A stretch of DNA of 64,000 nucleotides, from NCBI GenBank assembly GCA_036257565.1, contig DATAFH010000160.1, positions 33,937-97,936 of the forward strand. Reading direction: 5' to 3'. Made by a program: the position numbers and the translations under genes. The DNA is from DASSUW01 sp036257565 (GTDB taxonomy: Bacteria; Actinomycetota; Thermoleophilia; Solirubrobacterales; Solirubrobacteraceae). The notes beneath the pieces were generated by a model. The model saw nothing but the letters and a program-made list of their open reading frames with translations, was not told where the DNA came from and made no database searches. Shown in pieces: positions 28,015-34,512 of this stretch (within the stretch, counting starts at the first letter, position 1; every line of letters begins with the position of its first letter).

Positions 28015-28315
28015 CCGGCGGAAGCCGCTGGTCGAGCTCGCGGCGCACGTCGCGCCGGATCGTGTCGAAGTCGCGCTCGAGGTTTCGCTCGACGCGCTCG
28101 ACCTCGCTGTCGAGCTTGCGGTCGACCTCCCGGCCGGCGGCGAGCAGCATCAGCGCCACCCCGCCCAGGATCACGACCGCGAACACCGCGAGCATCGCCG
28201 CGATCGGCCACAGGCCCCCGCGGCGGAACGAGCGCCCGCAGTAGGGGCACTCCCGCCCGTCGGCATAGGAGATACGAGCGCAGTGCGGACACACGCGCTG
28301 GACGGCTTGCTCCAC
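27998..28315 (-). CDS. zinc-ribbon membrane protein with coiled-coil tail
   Basis: A 105-residue protein, start GTG at 28315. Residues 9-27 form a zinc ribbon (CPHC, 11 residues, CPYC). A transmembrane helix spans about 36-60 (WPIAAMLAVFAVVILGGVAL). The last 40 residues are a charged coiled coil (RKLDSEVERVERNLERDF). Such proteins are common and unstudied in actinobacteria. Divergent from the SDR gene; the intergenic space is only 25 bases. Confidence 0.65.
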   Translation of the reverse strand: MEQAVQRVCPHCARISYADGRECPYCGRSFRRGGLWPIAAMLAVFAVVILGGVALMLLAAGREVDRKLDSEVERVERNLERDFDTIRRDVRRELDQRLPPANAGP

Positions 28316-28340
28316 CCGCAGCAGCGTATCGTCGGCACTG

Positions 28341-29150
28341 ATGGCTCCCCTCGCTCTCGTCACCGGCGCGTCGACCGGCATCGGCCGGGCTACCTCCGAG
28401 CGGCTCAGACAGCTCGGATTCCACGTGCTGGCCGGCGTCCGCGACCCCACCCAGGCACCACCGGGAACCGAGGCGATCCAGCTCGACGTCACCTCGGAGT
28501 CGGACATCGCCGCTGCGGCCGAGCGGGTCGGCGCCGAGTTGCAGGTGCTCGTCAACAATGCCGGTGTCGCGGTCAGCGGACCCGTCGAGGTCGTGCCCGT
28601 CGAGGAGTGGCGACGGCAGCTCGAGATCAACCTCATCGGCCAGGTCGCGGTCACGCGCGCGCTGCTGCCCGCCGTCCTCCGGGCATGCGGCCACATCGTG
28701 AACATGAGCTCGATCGGCGGGCGGGTCACCAACCCGCTGTTCGGCCCCTACTCGGCGTCGAAGTTCGGGCTAGAGGCGATGAGCGACGCGCTGCGCCGCG
28801 AGGTCTCACAGCACGGCGTGCGCGTCGTCGTGGTTGAGCCCGGCGGCATCGCGACCCCGATCTGGGACAAGGGCCACTCGGACGCGGACCGGATGCTGGA
28901 GAACGCGCCCCCGGAGGCCGTCCGCCGGTACGAGCACCTGCACGCGACCGTACGGCGCGCAACCGAGAAGCTGGCGCGCGACGGGCTCCCGCCCGAGGCG
29001 GTCGCCGACGTCGTCGGCCGCGCGGTCACGATGCAGAACCCGCGGCCACGGTACGTGGTGGGGCGCAGCGCGAAGATCCGGGCGGTCGCGGCCCGGCTGC
29101 TGCCGGACCGCGCGTTCGACGCCCTCGTCGCGCGCTACTTGAGGCGGTAG
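28341..29150 (+). CDS. short-chain dehydrogenase/reductase
   Basis: Classical SDR of 269 residues. The cofactor motif is TGASTGIG at residues 8-15, NNAG is near residue 73, the catalytic serine is in NMSSIGG and the catalytic pair is YSASK. The acidic residue that would select NAD is replaced by an Arg-rich stretch (AGVRDP), suggesting NADP. The substrate is unknown. The C-terminus extends over the last 16 bases of the convergent infA gene. Confidence 0.9.
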   Translation: MAPLALVTGASTGIGRATSERLRQLGFHVLAGVRDPTQAPPGTEAIQLDVTSESDIAAAAERVGAELQVLVNNAGVAVSGPVEVVPVEEWRRQLEINLIGQVAVTRALLPAVLRACGHIVNMSSIGGRVTNPLFGPYSASKFGLEAMSDALRREVSQHGVRVVVVEPGGIATPIWDKGHSDADRMLENAPPEAVRRYEHLHATVRRATEKLARDGLPPEAVADVVGRAVTMQNPRPRYVVGRSAKIRAVAARLLPDRAFDALVARYLRR

Positions 29151-29353
29151 ACCATCCGCGCGCGGGTGAGGTCGTACGGGGAGACCTCGACGCGGACGCG
29201 ATCGCCCGGATTCACGCGGATGCGCGCACGGCGCATGCGGCCGGCCATATGGGCCAGCACGGAATGCCCGTTGTCGAGCTCGACACGGAACATCAGGTTG
29301 GGCAGGGACTCCTCGACGACACCCTCGAGGGCGAGCTTCTCTTCGACGGCCAT
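29135..29353 (-). CDS. infA: translation initiation factor IF-1
   Basis: A 72-residue OB-fold protein. The IF-1 signature is intact: EESLPNLMFRVELDNGHSVLAHMAGRMR is spread over the first half (LPN, MFRV, HMAGRMR), and GDRVRVEVSPYDLTRARMVYR ends it. The ATG at 29353 has GGAGG eight bases upstream. In most actinobacteria infA sits in the ribosomal protein operon between secY-adk-map and rpmJ-rpsM. This copy stands alone between an SDR gene and a P-loop kinase gene, so it may be a second copy. Its sequence diverges at the N-terminus from the usual MAKKEG form. Confidence 0.93.
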   Translation of the reverse strand: MAVEEKLALEGVVEESLPNLMFRVELDNGHSVLAHMAGRMRRARIRVNPGDRVRVEVSPYDLTRARMVYRLK

Positions 29354-29462
29354 GGCTACCACCTCCGGATTCGACGGCAAGAGCGCCCGGCGGGAGCCGC
29401 AGCGGCGACGGACGCTCGAAAGATCAGGCGGGAACCGAGTGCAACACGGTCCCCGCGGCTCC

Positions 29463-29990
29463 TTACATGGTAGCCGCCGCGGCCTTACCTGTAACCGGTG
29501 CGATGAAGGCGAGCTCGCTGGTCGCGGCGGCCTGCTCGCGGTTGAGCACGACCACCGACGCCCATCCCTCGCCGGTCGGGATCCGCGCCATCAGGCGGCC
29601 CCAGCGCGCCACCTGGCGCTCCATCTCGGCCTCGGGGACGGTGCGACCGCGCCGCCGCTGGCCCGCCTCGGCCGCCGCCCGCGGTGCGTCGAGCAGCACC
29701 AGGTGCGCGCGGCGACCGCTCAGCCGGGCGAGCAGGGCGATCGCTCGGCGCGGCGCGGCGAGAGTGCCGCGTGAGTGGATGACCGCGGGCCGGCGACCCA
29801 GGATCGCACCCACGATCCGCGCGTAGTGACCGGCGTAGAGCCGCGGACGCCTGCCCTCGCCGCGCCGGTCGTCCGTGTCCACCACCCGAACCTCTGAGCG
29901 GTCCACCGCGCGCCGGATCAGCGTCGTCTTCCCGGCACCGGGCACGCCGGCCACCACGACCACGGCGTCGGACGGGAAGAGAAGCTGCAT
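29463..29990 (-). CDS. P-loop nucleotide kinase-like protein
   Basis: A 175-residue ATPase-like protein. Walker A is GVPGAGKTT (residues about 15-23). An acidic pair, VVDTDD, follows near residue 36, and a likely lid rich in arginine (GQRRRGRTVPEAEMERQ) is near residue 110, as in zeta-toxin-like or small-molecule kinases. Substrate unknown. There is no antitoxin-like partner beside it. ATG at 29990. Confidence 0.72.
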   Translation of the reverse strand: MQLLFPSDAVVVVAGVPGAGKTTLIRRAVDRSEVRVVDTDDRRGEGRRPRLYAGHYARIVGAILGRRPAVIHSRGTLAAPRRAIALLARLSGRRAHLVLLDAPRAAAEAGQRRRGRTVPEAEMERQVARWGRLMARIPTGEGWASVVVLNREQAAATSELAFIAPVTGKAAAATM

Positions 29991-30024
29991 CCCGCCATCG
30001 TGGCGTCACGAGATAACGACGGGA

Positions 30025-30696
30025 TCAGCCCACGCCCCAACCGCGCCGCTCCCGCACCTTGTCGCAGTACTCGACGAGCTTGAAGTCGCCCCGGTATGCC
30101 TCCTCGAGCGAGCGCCGAGCCGAGTCGTCGAGCGTCATGTCGAGCGGCTGCTTCTGGCGGTGGGCGCGCCACGGGCCGGTCGGCAGCTTGAGCTCGGGCG
30201 GGAGTTCGAGCAGGGCCTTGATCTGCTTCCAGTCGGCGTTGATGGTTTCCAGCCGGCCGATGTAGATGATCTGCCGGCTCCGCAGCCGCAGGCGGAGCGG
30301 TCCGCCCGTGTAGCCGTACATCGGCCGCGTGTGGCGAATAGAGCGAATCGCCCGGCGCGCCTGCCGGCGCTGCTCGTATTCCTCGCTCCCCAGCGCCGCA
30401 GCGAGCGCCTGCGGCGAGGGGAACGCCTCGAACGCCGCGCGCTCGCCCTCGGTCCACTCGTAGTAGTACCGCGGCTGGCCCTTGCTCTGGCGGCTGTAGA
30501 AGCCGCTCATGAAGCGGGAGATCGGGTCGCGCACGAAGAAGATCACGCGATCCGTGAGCGGGACCTGGCGCATCTTGAACGAGTGCCGGTGCAGCTGGAT
30601 CGGCCCGTACGGCGTGTCAGGGATCTCCGACCGCCGCAGCGCCCACTTGATCGCGGTGCCGCCCGTCTTGCCGATGTGCAGGAAGTGGACGGCCAC
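30025..30696 (-). CDS. sulfotransferase-family protein
   Basis: A 223-residue protein of the PAPS-dependent sulfotransferase superfamily. The 5'-phosphosulfate loop is HIGKTGGTAIKWAL at the N-terminus. The 3'-phosphate motif is FVRDPISRFMSGFYSR near residue 58. Acceptors in related bacterial enzymes include glycolipids and polysaccharides; nothing here identifies one. It starts at a GTG without a convincing ribosome-binding site. No PAPS-synthesis genes are in the window. Confidence 0.8.
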   Translation of the reverse strand: MAVHFLHIGKTGGTAIKWALRRSEIPDTPYGPIQLHRHSFKMRQVPLTDRVIFFVRDPISRFMSGFYSRQSKGQPRYYYEWTEGERAAFEAFPSPQALAAALGSEEYEQRRQARRAIRSIRHTRPMYGYTGGPLRLRLRSRQIIYIGRLETINADWKQIKALLELPPELKLPTGPWRAHRQKQPLDMTLDDSARRSLEEAYRGDFKLVEYCDKVRERRGWGVG

Positions 30697-30775
30697 GAGC
30701 GGCGGTGATGGTAGATCACGCCGTTCCGGGTACGGGATGCGGATGAGCGGCAGCCGGCTGGTGCGGGCCGACTAG

Positions 30776-31162
30776 TTCGACGGTGCGGCCGTTGCGCTGG
30801 CCCGCGCAATCGACGATCGCGTCGCCGTCCTGGGACGGTCCCGCCTCTGGCACGGCGACGCCCGCGCCAGCTGGGCGGTGGTCGACGCCGGTCTTGCGGC
30901 CGGCCGCGACGTCCGCGTCGGGCTCGAGGACACGATCATCGGCCGCGAACGGCTGCCCGGCGCCGAACAACGCCGCCCAAGTCGAAACGACAATCGCCCG
31001 GGTCCGATGACCCGGGCGATGGCGCGCGTTCGTGAGGCGCTCGAGCGCGTGCTCGGCGACGGCGCGTTTCGGGCGGCCGCCGAGGAGGTGCGTGCCGAGA
31101 TCGCCGCGATGCCGGCGCCCGAGGCGGTCGTCGCGGAACTCGAGCGGCGTTACGCCCCGTGA
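30776..31162 (+). pseudogene. chimeric remnant: BKACE-like tail joined to glycosyltransferase-like tail
   Basis: One open frame from a stop at 30773 to the stop at 31162, with no natural start. The first part (to about 30966) reads SWAVVDAGLAAGRDVRVGLEDT, the C-terminal signature of the beta-keto acid cleavage enzyme family (DUF849). The second part, from about 31018, reads VREALERVLGDGAFRAAAEE followed by VRAEIAAMPAPEAVVAELER, which matches the end of family-1 (MGT-type) glycosyltransferases. A 12-bp-stem hairpin lies at the junction. I read it as two gene remnants fused by deletion; the first part lacks all catalytic residues. Confidence 0.6.
30993..31020. terminator. 12-bp hairpin inside the gene remnant
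   Basis: Perfect inverted repeat ATCGCCCGGGTC (30993-31004), loop CGAT, and GACCCGGGCGAT (31009-31020). It looks like a former intrinsic terminator but has no clear T-run. It marks the junction between the two halves of the chimeric remnant, consistent with an old gene end. Confidence 0.5.
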
Positions 31163-31170
31163 CGTGACGT

Positions 31171-31209
31171 CTCGGTCGAACCCGCCGCGTGGCGGCGGGT
31201 TCGGCCGAG
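31171..31209. terminator. 18-bp hairpin at the 3' end of ssrA
   Basis: Arms 31171-31188 and 31192-31209 pair over 18 positions with one G-T, around a 3-base loop (CGC gtg GCG at the tip). It begins two bases past the 3' end of the minus-strand tmRNA, where a terminator is expected. There is no long U-tract, as is common in very GC-rich genomes. It would also end transcription from the left. Confidence 0.7.
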
Positions 31210-31210
31210 A

Positions 31211-31594
31211 GTGGAGACGGTGGGAATCGAACCCACGTCCGCGACCGCGCTCAGGACGGCGTCTACGAGCGTATCCGGCGCTCTGTGTCTCACCCTTCGC
31301 TCGCCACGCCGGCGGGGTTGCGGAGGGCCAGCCTCTGAAGATGTCCCCCGCTCGGATGAGGCAATCCTCGCGGGGTGAGCCTGCTATCTGAGTCGGCCGA
31401 TCCCGTCGCAGGCTCCGGGGGCCGACATCGTCACCTAGTTTCGGCTAGGCGGCGAGGGCGAAGACGCCGTGGTCGGCGTACGCCTTAGTGCTGTTATCCG
31501 CACTTATGGTTGTCCCGGGGTTTTACGAGGCCTCCGGGAACCTCGACTCGCAACCGCCCCTGCGATTCGGCCACGTCGAAGCCGTGTCGTCCCC
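31211..31594 (-). ncRNA. ssrA: transfer-messenger RNA (tmRNA)
   Basis: One-piece tmRNA of about 384 bases that rescues stalled ribosomes with SmpB. The 5' end GGGGACG pairs with CGTCTCC near the 3' end to make the acceptor stem. The T-arm GTGGGTTCGATTCCCAC is present, and the discriminator A is followed by C but not by an encoded CCA, so CCA must be added. The tag frame is at 31501-31445. A possible -10 (TACAAT on the minus strand) lies at 31616-31621, with lpd divergent beyond it. smpB lies 2.5 kb upstream on the same strand. Confidence 0.97.
31445..31501 (-). other. ssrA: tmRNA tag-peptide reading frame
   Basis: The resume codon is GCG at 31501 and the frame ends at TAG (31447-31445). It encodes ADNSTKAYADHGVFALAA, 18 residues. 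The end ALAA is the usual degradation signal read by ClpXP-type proteases, and ADN at the start fits actinobacterial tags. The middle, with KAYADHGVF, is specific to this lineage. Confidence 0.95.
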
Positions 31595-31638
31595 AGGGGT
31601 TTATGTTCGCCTCTCATTGTAGAGCGACGGGAGGGTCG

Positions 31639-33009
31639 ATGCGGACGTTCGACGTGGTGGTGATCGGGGCCGGGCCGGCGGGCGAGGTGGCGGCCGGGCG
31701 GCTCGCCGACCGGGGCCTGAGCGTGGCGATCGTGGAGGATCGGCTCATCGGCGGCGAGTGCTCGTTCTGGGCGTGCATGCCGTCCAAGGCCCTGCTGCGT
31801 CCCTACGAGGCGCTGGCCGAGGCCCGGCGCGTCGCCGGAGCCGCCGAGGCCGCCAGGGGAGAGCTCGACGTCGCTGCCGTCCTCGCGCGCCGCGACGAGA
31901 TCATCCACGACCTCGACGACTCCTCGCAGCTGCCCTGGCTCGAGGATCGCGGGATCGCGCTCCTGCGCGGCGTCGGCGAGCTGACGGCGGAGCGGCGGCT
32001 CAAGGTGGGCGACGAGGAGATCGAGGCGAGCCGTGCGGTGATCCTCGCCACCGGCTCGATCCCGTCGATGCCCCCGATCGAGGGGCTCGACGCGATCGAC
32101 GACGCCTGGACGAACCGCGAGGCGACCACGGCGAAGGCGATCCCCGACAGCCTCGTGATCATGGGCGGCGGCGTGGTCGGCGTCGAGATGGCGCAGGCGT
32201 TCCAGACGCTGGGCTCGCAGGTCACGCTGATCGAGGGCGAGCGGCGCCTGCTGCCGCGCGAGGAGGAGTATGCCTGCGCGCAGGTGACCGAGGCGCTCGA
32301 GGGCTACGGCGTCGACATCCGCACGGGCCAGAAGGCGGCGCGGGTGGAGCAGCGGGGCGACACGGTCGTGGTCGGCACCGCCGACGGCGGCGAGGCGCAG
32401 GGTGACGTGCTGCTCGTCGCGCTCGGCCGCAAGCCGCAGACCAAGGGGATCGGGCTCGAGTCGCTGGCGATCGACACGGACCAGCCCGTCGCGGTCGACG
32501 CCGTGATGCGCGCCGACGGCCACCCGTGGCTGTACGCGATCGGCGACGTCAACGGCAAGGCGCTCTTCACGCATATGGGCAAGTACCAGGGACGGATCGC
32601 GGCCGACCACATCCTCGGCGAGGACACATCGCTCGAGCACGGGGCCGACGGCCCGCTCAGCCCGCGCGTGATCTTCACCGAGCCGCAGATCGCGGCCGTC
32701 GGCCACACGAGCGACACGGCGGCCGCCGCCGGCCTCGACGTGCAGGTCGTCGAGACGTCGACCTCGGGCAACGCCGGCGGCTCGTTCTACGGGCACGACG
32801 CGCCGGGCACCTCACGGCTGCTGATCGACCGCGAGCGCCGCGTGATCGTGGGCGCGACGATCACCGGCGCAGAGGTCGGCGAGATGCTCCAAGCGGCCAC
32901 GATCGCGATCGTCGGCGAGGTCCCGCTCGAGCGCCTGCGCCACGCCACCCCGTGCTTCCCGACGCGCAGCGAGATCTGGCTGTCGCTGCTCGAGGACGCA
33001 GGCGTTTGA
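31639..33009 (+). CDS. pyridine nucleotide-disulfide oxidoreductase (Lpd/MerA-like)
   Basis: FAD flavoprotein of 456 residues related to dihydrolipoamide dehydrogenase. FAD motif VIGAGPAGEVAAGRL at the N-terminus; redox-active pair CSFWAC near residue 41; second dinucleotide motif VIMGGGVVGVEMA; FAD-contact YAIGDVNG. The catalytic His-Glu pair expected at the C-terminus (HPT/E of true Lpd) is replaced by HATPCFPTRSEIW, so the donor is probably not dihydrolipoamide. No 2-oxoacid dehydrogenase genes are near. The ATG at 31639 has GGGAGG three bases upstream; upstream frame is only tmRNA antisense. Confidence 0.88.
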   Translation: MRTFDVVVIGAGPAGEVAAGRLADRGLSVAIVEDRLIGGECSFWACMPSKALLRPYEALAEARRVAGAAEAARGELDVAAVLARRDEIIHDLDDSSQLPWLEDRGIALLRGVGELTAERRLKVGDEEIEASRAVILATGSIPSMPPIEGLDAIDDAWTNREATTAKAIPDSLVIMGGGVVGVEMAQAFQTLGSQVTLIEGERRLLPREEEYACAQVTEALEGYGVDIRTGQKAARVEQRGDTVVVGTADGGEAQGDVLLVALGRKPQTKGIGLESLAIDTDQPVAVDAVMRADGHPWLYAIGDVNGKALFTHMGKYQGRIAADHILGEDTSLEHGADGPLSPRVIFTEPQIAAVGHTSDTAAAAGLDVQVVETSTSGNAGGSFYGHDAPGTSRLLIDRERRVIVGATITGAEVGEMLQAATIAIVGEVPLERLRHATPCFPTRSEIWLSLLEDAGV

Positions 33010-33016
33010 CGAAATC

Positions 33017-33130
33017 GACGCGAAGGGAGCCGCTCGAGGAGCCCCCCGGCGACGGCGAACCGTCTCCGGGATAGGCGGCGGGCCTCTCACCTCAGTGGCC
33101 TCGCTCTTTGCGACTCACCTCCGCGTCTGG
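33017..33130 (+). ncRNA. structured element, copy 1 of 2 (candidate RNA)
   Basis: First of two related copies in the gap 33010-33521. Predicted fold on the plus strand: outer stem CGCGAAGGG (33019-33027) with CTCTTTGCG (33104-33112); middle stem GCCC (33041-33044) with GGGC (33080-33083); then an inner two-part hairpin, CCCGG/CCGGG (33045-33049 with 33066-33070) and GACGG/CCGTC around loop CGAA (33051-33064). The copy ends with CCTCCGCGTC, which could compete for the outer strand. I do not know any family with this fold. It may be the 3' region of lpd or a separate RNA. Confidence 0.6.
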
Positions 33131-33223
33131 GACCAACCTATGCGGGCGTGCCGCGGGTTCGCAAGGGCGGTTCGCGGCCGATCCCGCATTGTCCGTGAAA
33201 CGGCTTGCTTGCAGACAGAAAGA

Positions 33224-33340
33224 GACGCGGAGGGAGCCGCTTGAGGAGCCCTCCGCTTCGGTGCGAGCACCGTTGCGGACGGGGCGGCGGGCCTCTCACC
33301 TCGATGGCCTCGCTCTCTGCGTCTCGACCTCCGCGTCCGG
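33224..33340 (+). ncRNA. structured element, copy 2 of 2 (candidate RNA)
   Basis: Second copy, about 80% identical outside the inner hairpin. Outer stem CGCGGAGGG (33226-33234) with CTCTCTGCG (33313-33321); inner hairpin TCCGC/GCGGA (33252-33256 with 33275-33279) and CGGTG/CACCG around loop CGAG (33259-33272). Compared with copy 1, the inner stems differ in sequence at most positions yet still pair, and one outer pair changes from A-T to G-C. GACGCGGAGG (33224-33233) can also pair perfectly with CCTCCGCGTC (33328-33337), an alternative fold. The rest of this gap (33341-33439) holds nothing I recognise. Confidence 0.6.
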
Positions 33341-33439
33341 CGCCACGCTAACCCGCGTCGGCGCCGCCCCGCAAGGGCGTCCGCGCCTGGATACTCGCAA
33401 CGTGCGGTGAAATCCGCGGCGCGCGCTGGGTGAGGAGGA

Positions 33440-33535
33440 CGCCGGCCGGCGCGGCGGATCTACGTGGCGGTGCGAGCGGGCAGCGGCGCCCGGCCGGCCC
33501 CGGCCGCGATGCTCGAGGCGCTCACCGCGCGCTGA
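33440..33535 (+). pseudogene. possible 3' remnant of a LysR-type regulator
   Basis: A 31-codon open stretch ending at TGA 33533-33535 reads ARRIYVAVRAGSGARP and then AAMLEALTAR. This resembles the last residues of LysR-family regulators, where a strand with VAVRxGS is followed by a final helix. There is no start or DNA-binding domain before it. The match is short and could be chance in such GC-rich DNA. Confidence 0.25.
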
Positions 33536-33842
33536 GCACGGAGTCGAGCAGCCCAGGGAACCGGGAGTCGAGCTCCTTGCGGCGCAGCCGGTTCACGACC
33601 GCCGTGCCCTCCGCCCGCTGCTCGATGACCCCGCTCTCGCGGAGGACGCGGAAGTGATGCGTCCGCGTCGACTTCGTCACGGGCAGCGCGAACGCGTTGC
33701 AGCGGCGCTCACATCCACCCTCCGCGGCGAGCCCACGAACGATCTCCAGGCGCACAGGGTCGGACAGCGCGTGGAGGACGCCGGTCAGCTCGAGCGTGTC
33801 GGTCGCAGGGTGATGGAGCGCGCGCGCCATGACGGGGACCAT
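33522..33842 (-). CDS. ArsR-family transcriptional regulator
   Basis: A small winged-helix repressor of up to 106 residues. The ArsR core is HALSDPVRLEIVRGLAAEGG, then the recognition helix region VTKSTRTHHFRVLRESGVIEQ, and the wing RAEGTAVVNRLRRKELDSRFPGLL split over the last 30 residues. The pair CERRC near residue 44 might bind metal, but the classic CVC metal box is missing; many such regulators sense no metal. Starts at 33842 or 33830 are both possible. A perfect palindrome lies immediately upstream. Confidence 0.88.
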   Translation of the reverse strand: MVPVMARALHHPATDTLELTGVLHALSDPVRLEIVRGLAAEGGCERRCNAFALPVTKSTRTHHFRVLRESGVIEQRAEGTAVVNRLRRKELDSRFPGLLDSVLSAR

Positions 33843-33843
33843 T

Positions 33844-33886
33844 GTACGACGACCGTCGAACGAGTTTGGTACGATGATCGTCGTAC
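33844..33886. promoter_or_regulatory. ArsR operator palindromes
   Basis: GTACGACGA (33844-33852) and TCGTCGTAC (33878-33886) form a perfect 9-bp inverted repeat with a 25-base spacer. The right half also forms its own palindrome, GTACGA-N6-TCGTAC (33869-33886 region). The block lies between the arsR-type gene and a divergent small ORF and probably binds the ArsR protein, which would then control both directions. Confidence 0.6.
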
Positions 33887-33908
33887 TTTCAGAAGACAGG
33901 AGTCGCCG

Positions 33909-34004
33909 ATGAGTTCTCCCCCTTCGTCCTCCCCACCCCCCACCCCGCCCGAGCGGCCGCCGTTCCGACGCGTCGTCGTGTTCACCGGCCGCTCAACCGC
34001 CTGA
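33909..34004 (+). CDS. short proline/serine-rich ORF divergent from arsR
   Basis: A 31-residue ORF with an ATG preceded six bases earlier by AGGAG, better than many real starts here. It begins with a Ser/Pro-rich stretch and ends RRVVVFTGRSTA before a TGA. The placement, right behind an ArsR operator, suggests a regulated message. The end looks like the start of a larger protein that has been cut off, so this may be what remains of the original ArsR target gene. No function can be assigned. Confidence 0.4.
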   Translation: MSSPPSSSPPPTPPERPPFRRVVVFTGRSTA

Positions 34005-34057
34005 CCAGCAGCGCCGGGCGCCCTCCGACCCCAGGGCGCCGGCGCCCGGCGGGGTGC

Positions 34058-34498
34058 TCAGCGCCGGATGGCGCGCTCCATCTCGCGCTTCATCTCGCGC
34101 TCCTTGAGCGCCTGCCGCCTGTCGCCGACGTCCTTGCCTCGGGCGAGGGCGATCTCGACCTTGGCGCGGCCGTCCTTGAAGTACAGCCGCGTGGGCACGA
34201 GCGTGAGGCCCTTCTCGCGCGTCTTGCCGATCAGGCGCTCGATCTCTCGCCGGTGCATGAGCAGCTTGCGCGGGCGCTCTGGCTCGTGGTTCTCGCGGGA
34301 GGCCGGGCCGTAGGGCGGGATGTGGACGTTGTGGAGCCAGACCTCCGACCCGCGCACCGTCGCGTAGCCGTCCTTGATCTGCGCCTTCCCCTCGCGCAGC
34401 GACTTGACCTCGGTGCCGGTGAGCACGAGGCCGGCCTCCCACGTGTCGAGGAACAGGTAGCGGTGGCGCGCCTGGCGGTTCGTCGCGATGTCGGCCAT
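34058..34498 (-). CDS. smpB: SsrA-binding protein
   Basis: Partner of tmRNA in trans-translation, 146 residues. Family blocks are NRQARHRYLFLDTWEAGLVL, TGTEVKSLREGKAQIKDGYA, the HIPPYGPASRENHEPER loop and KLLMHRREIERL. The C-terminal tail is basic and helical (LKEREMKREMERAIRR), the part that enters the mRNA channel. The ATG at 34498 is 14 bases past the rnr stop, at the end of the ftsE-ftsX-ctpA-rnr-smpB operon. The tmRNA gene itself lies downstream on the same strand. Confidence 0.97.
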   Translation of the reverse strand: MADIATNRQARHRYLFLDTWEAGLVLTGTEVKSLREGKAQIKDGYATVRGSEVWLHNVHIPPYGPASRENHEPERPRKLLMHRREIERLIGKTREKGLTLVPTRLYFKDGRAKVEIALARGKDVGDRRQALKEREMKREMERAIRR

Positions 34499-34512
34499 GA
34501 GCTCCGACGATG

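Noticed and set aside
29463..29990. Zeta-type toxin of a toxin-antitoxin pair
   Set aside because: It has a Walker A motif and arginine-rich lid, but no antitoxin gene is adjacent, so only a generic P-loop kinase call is justified.
31211..31594. tRNA gene suggested by the T-arm sequence
   Set aside because: The arm belongs to the tmRNA: matching acceptor strands are 380 bases apart with a tag frame between them and no anticodon arm.
33017..33340. CRISPR array
   Set aside because: Only two imperfect copies over 100 bases long, with no short identical repeats, spacers or cas genes.
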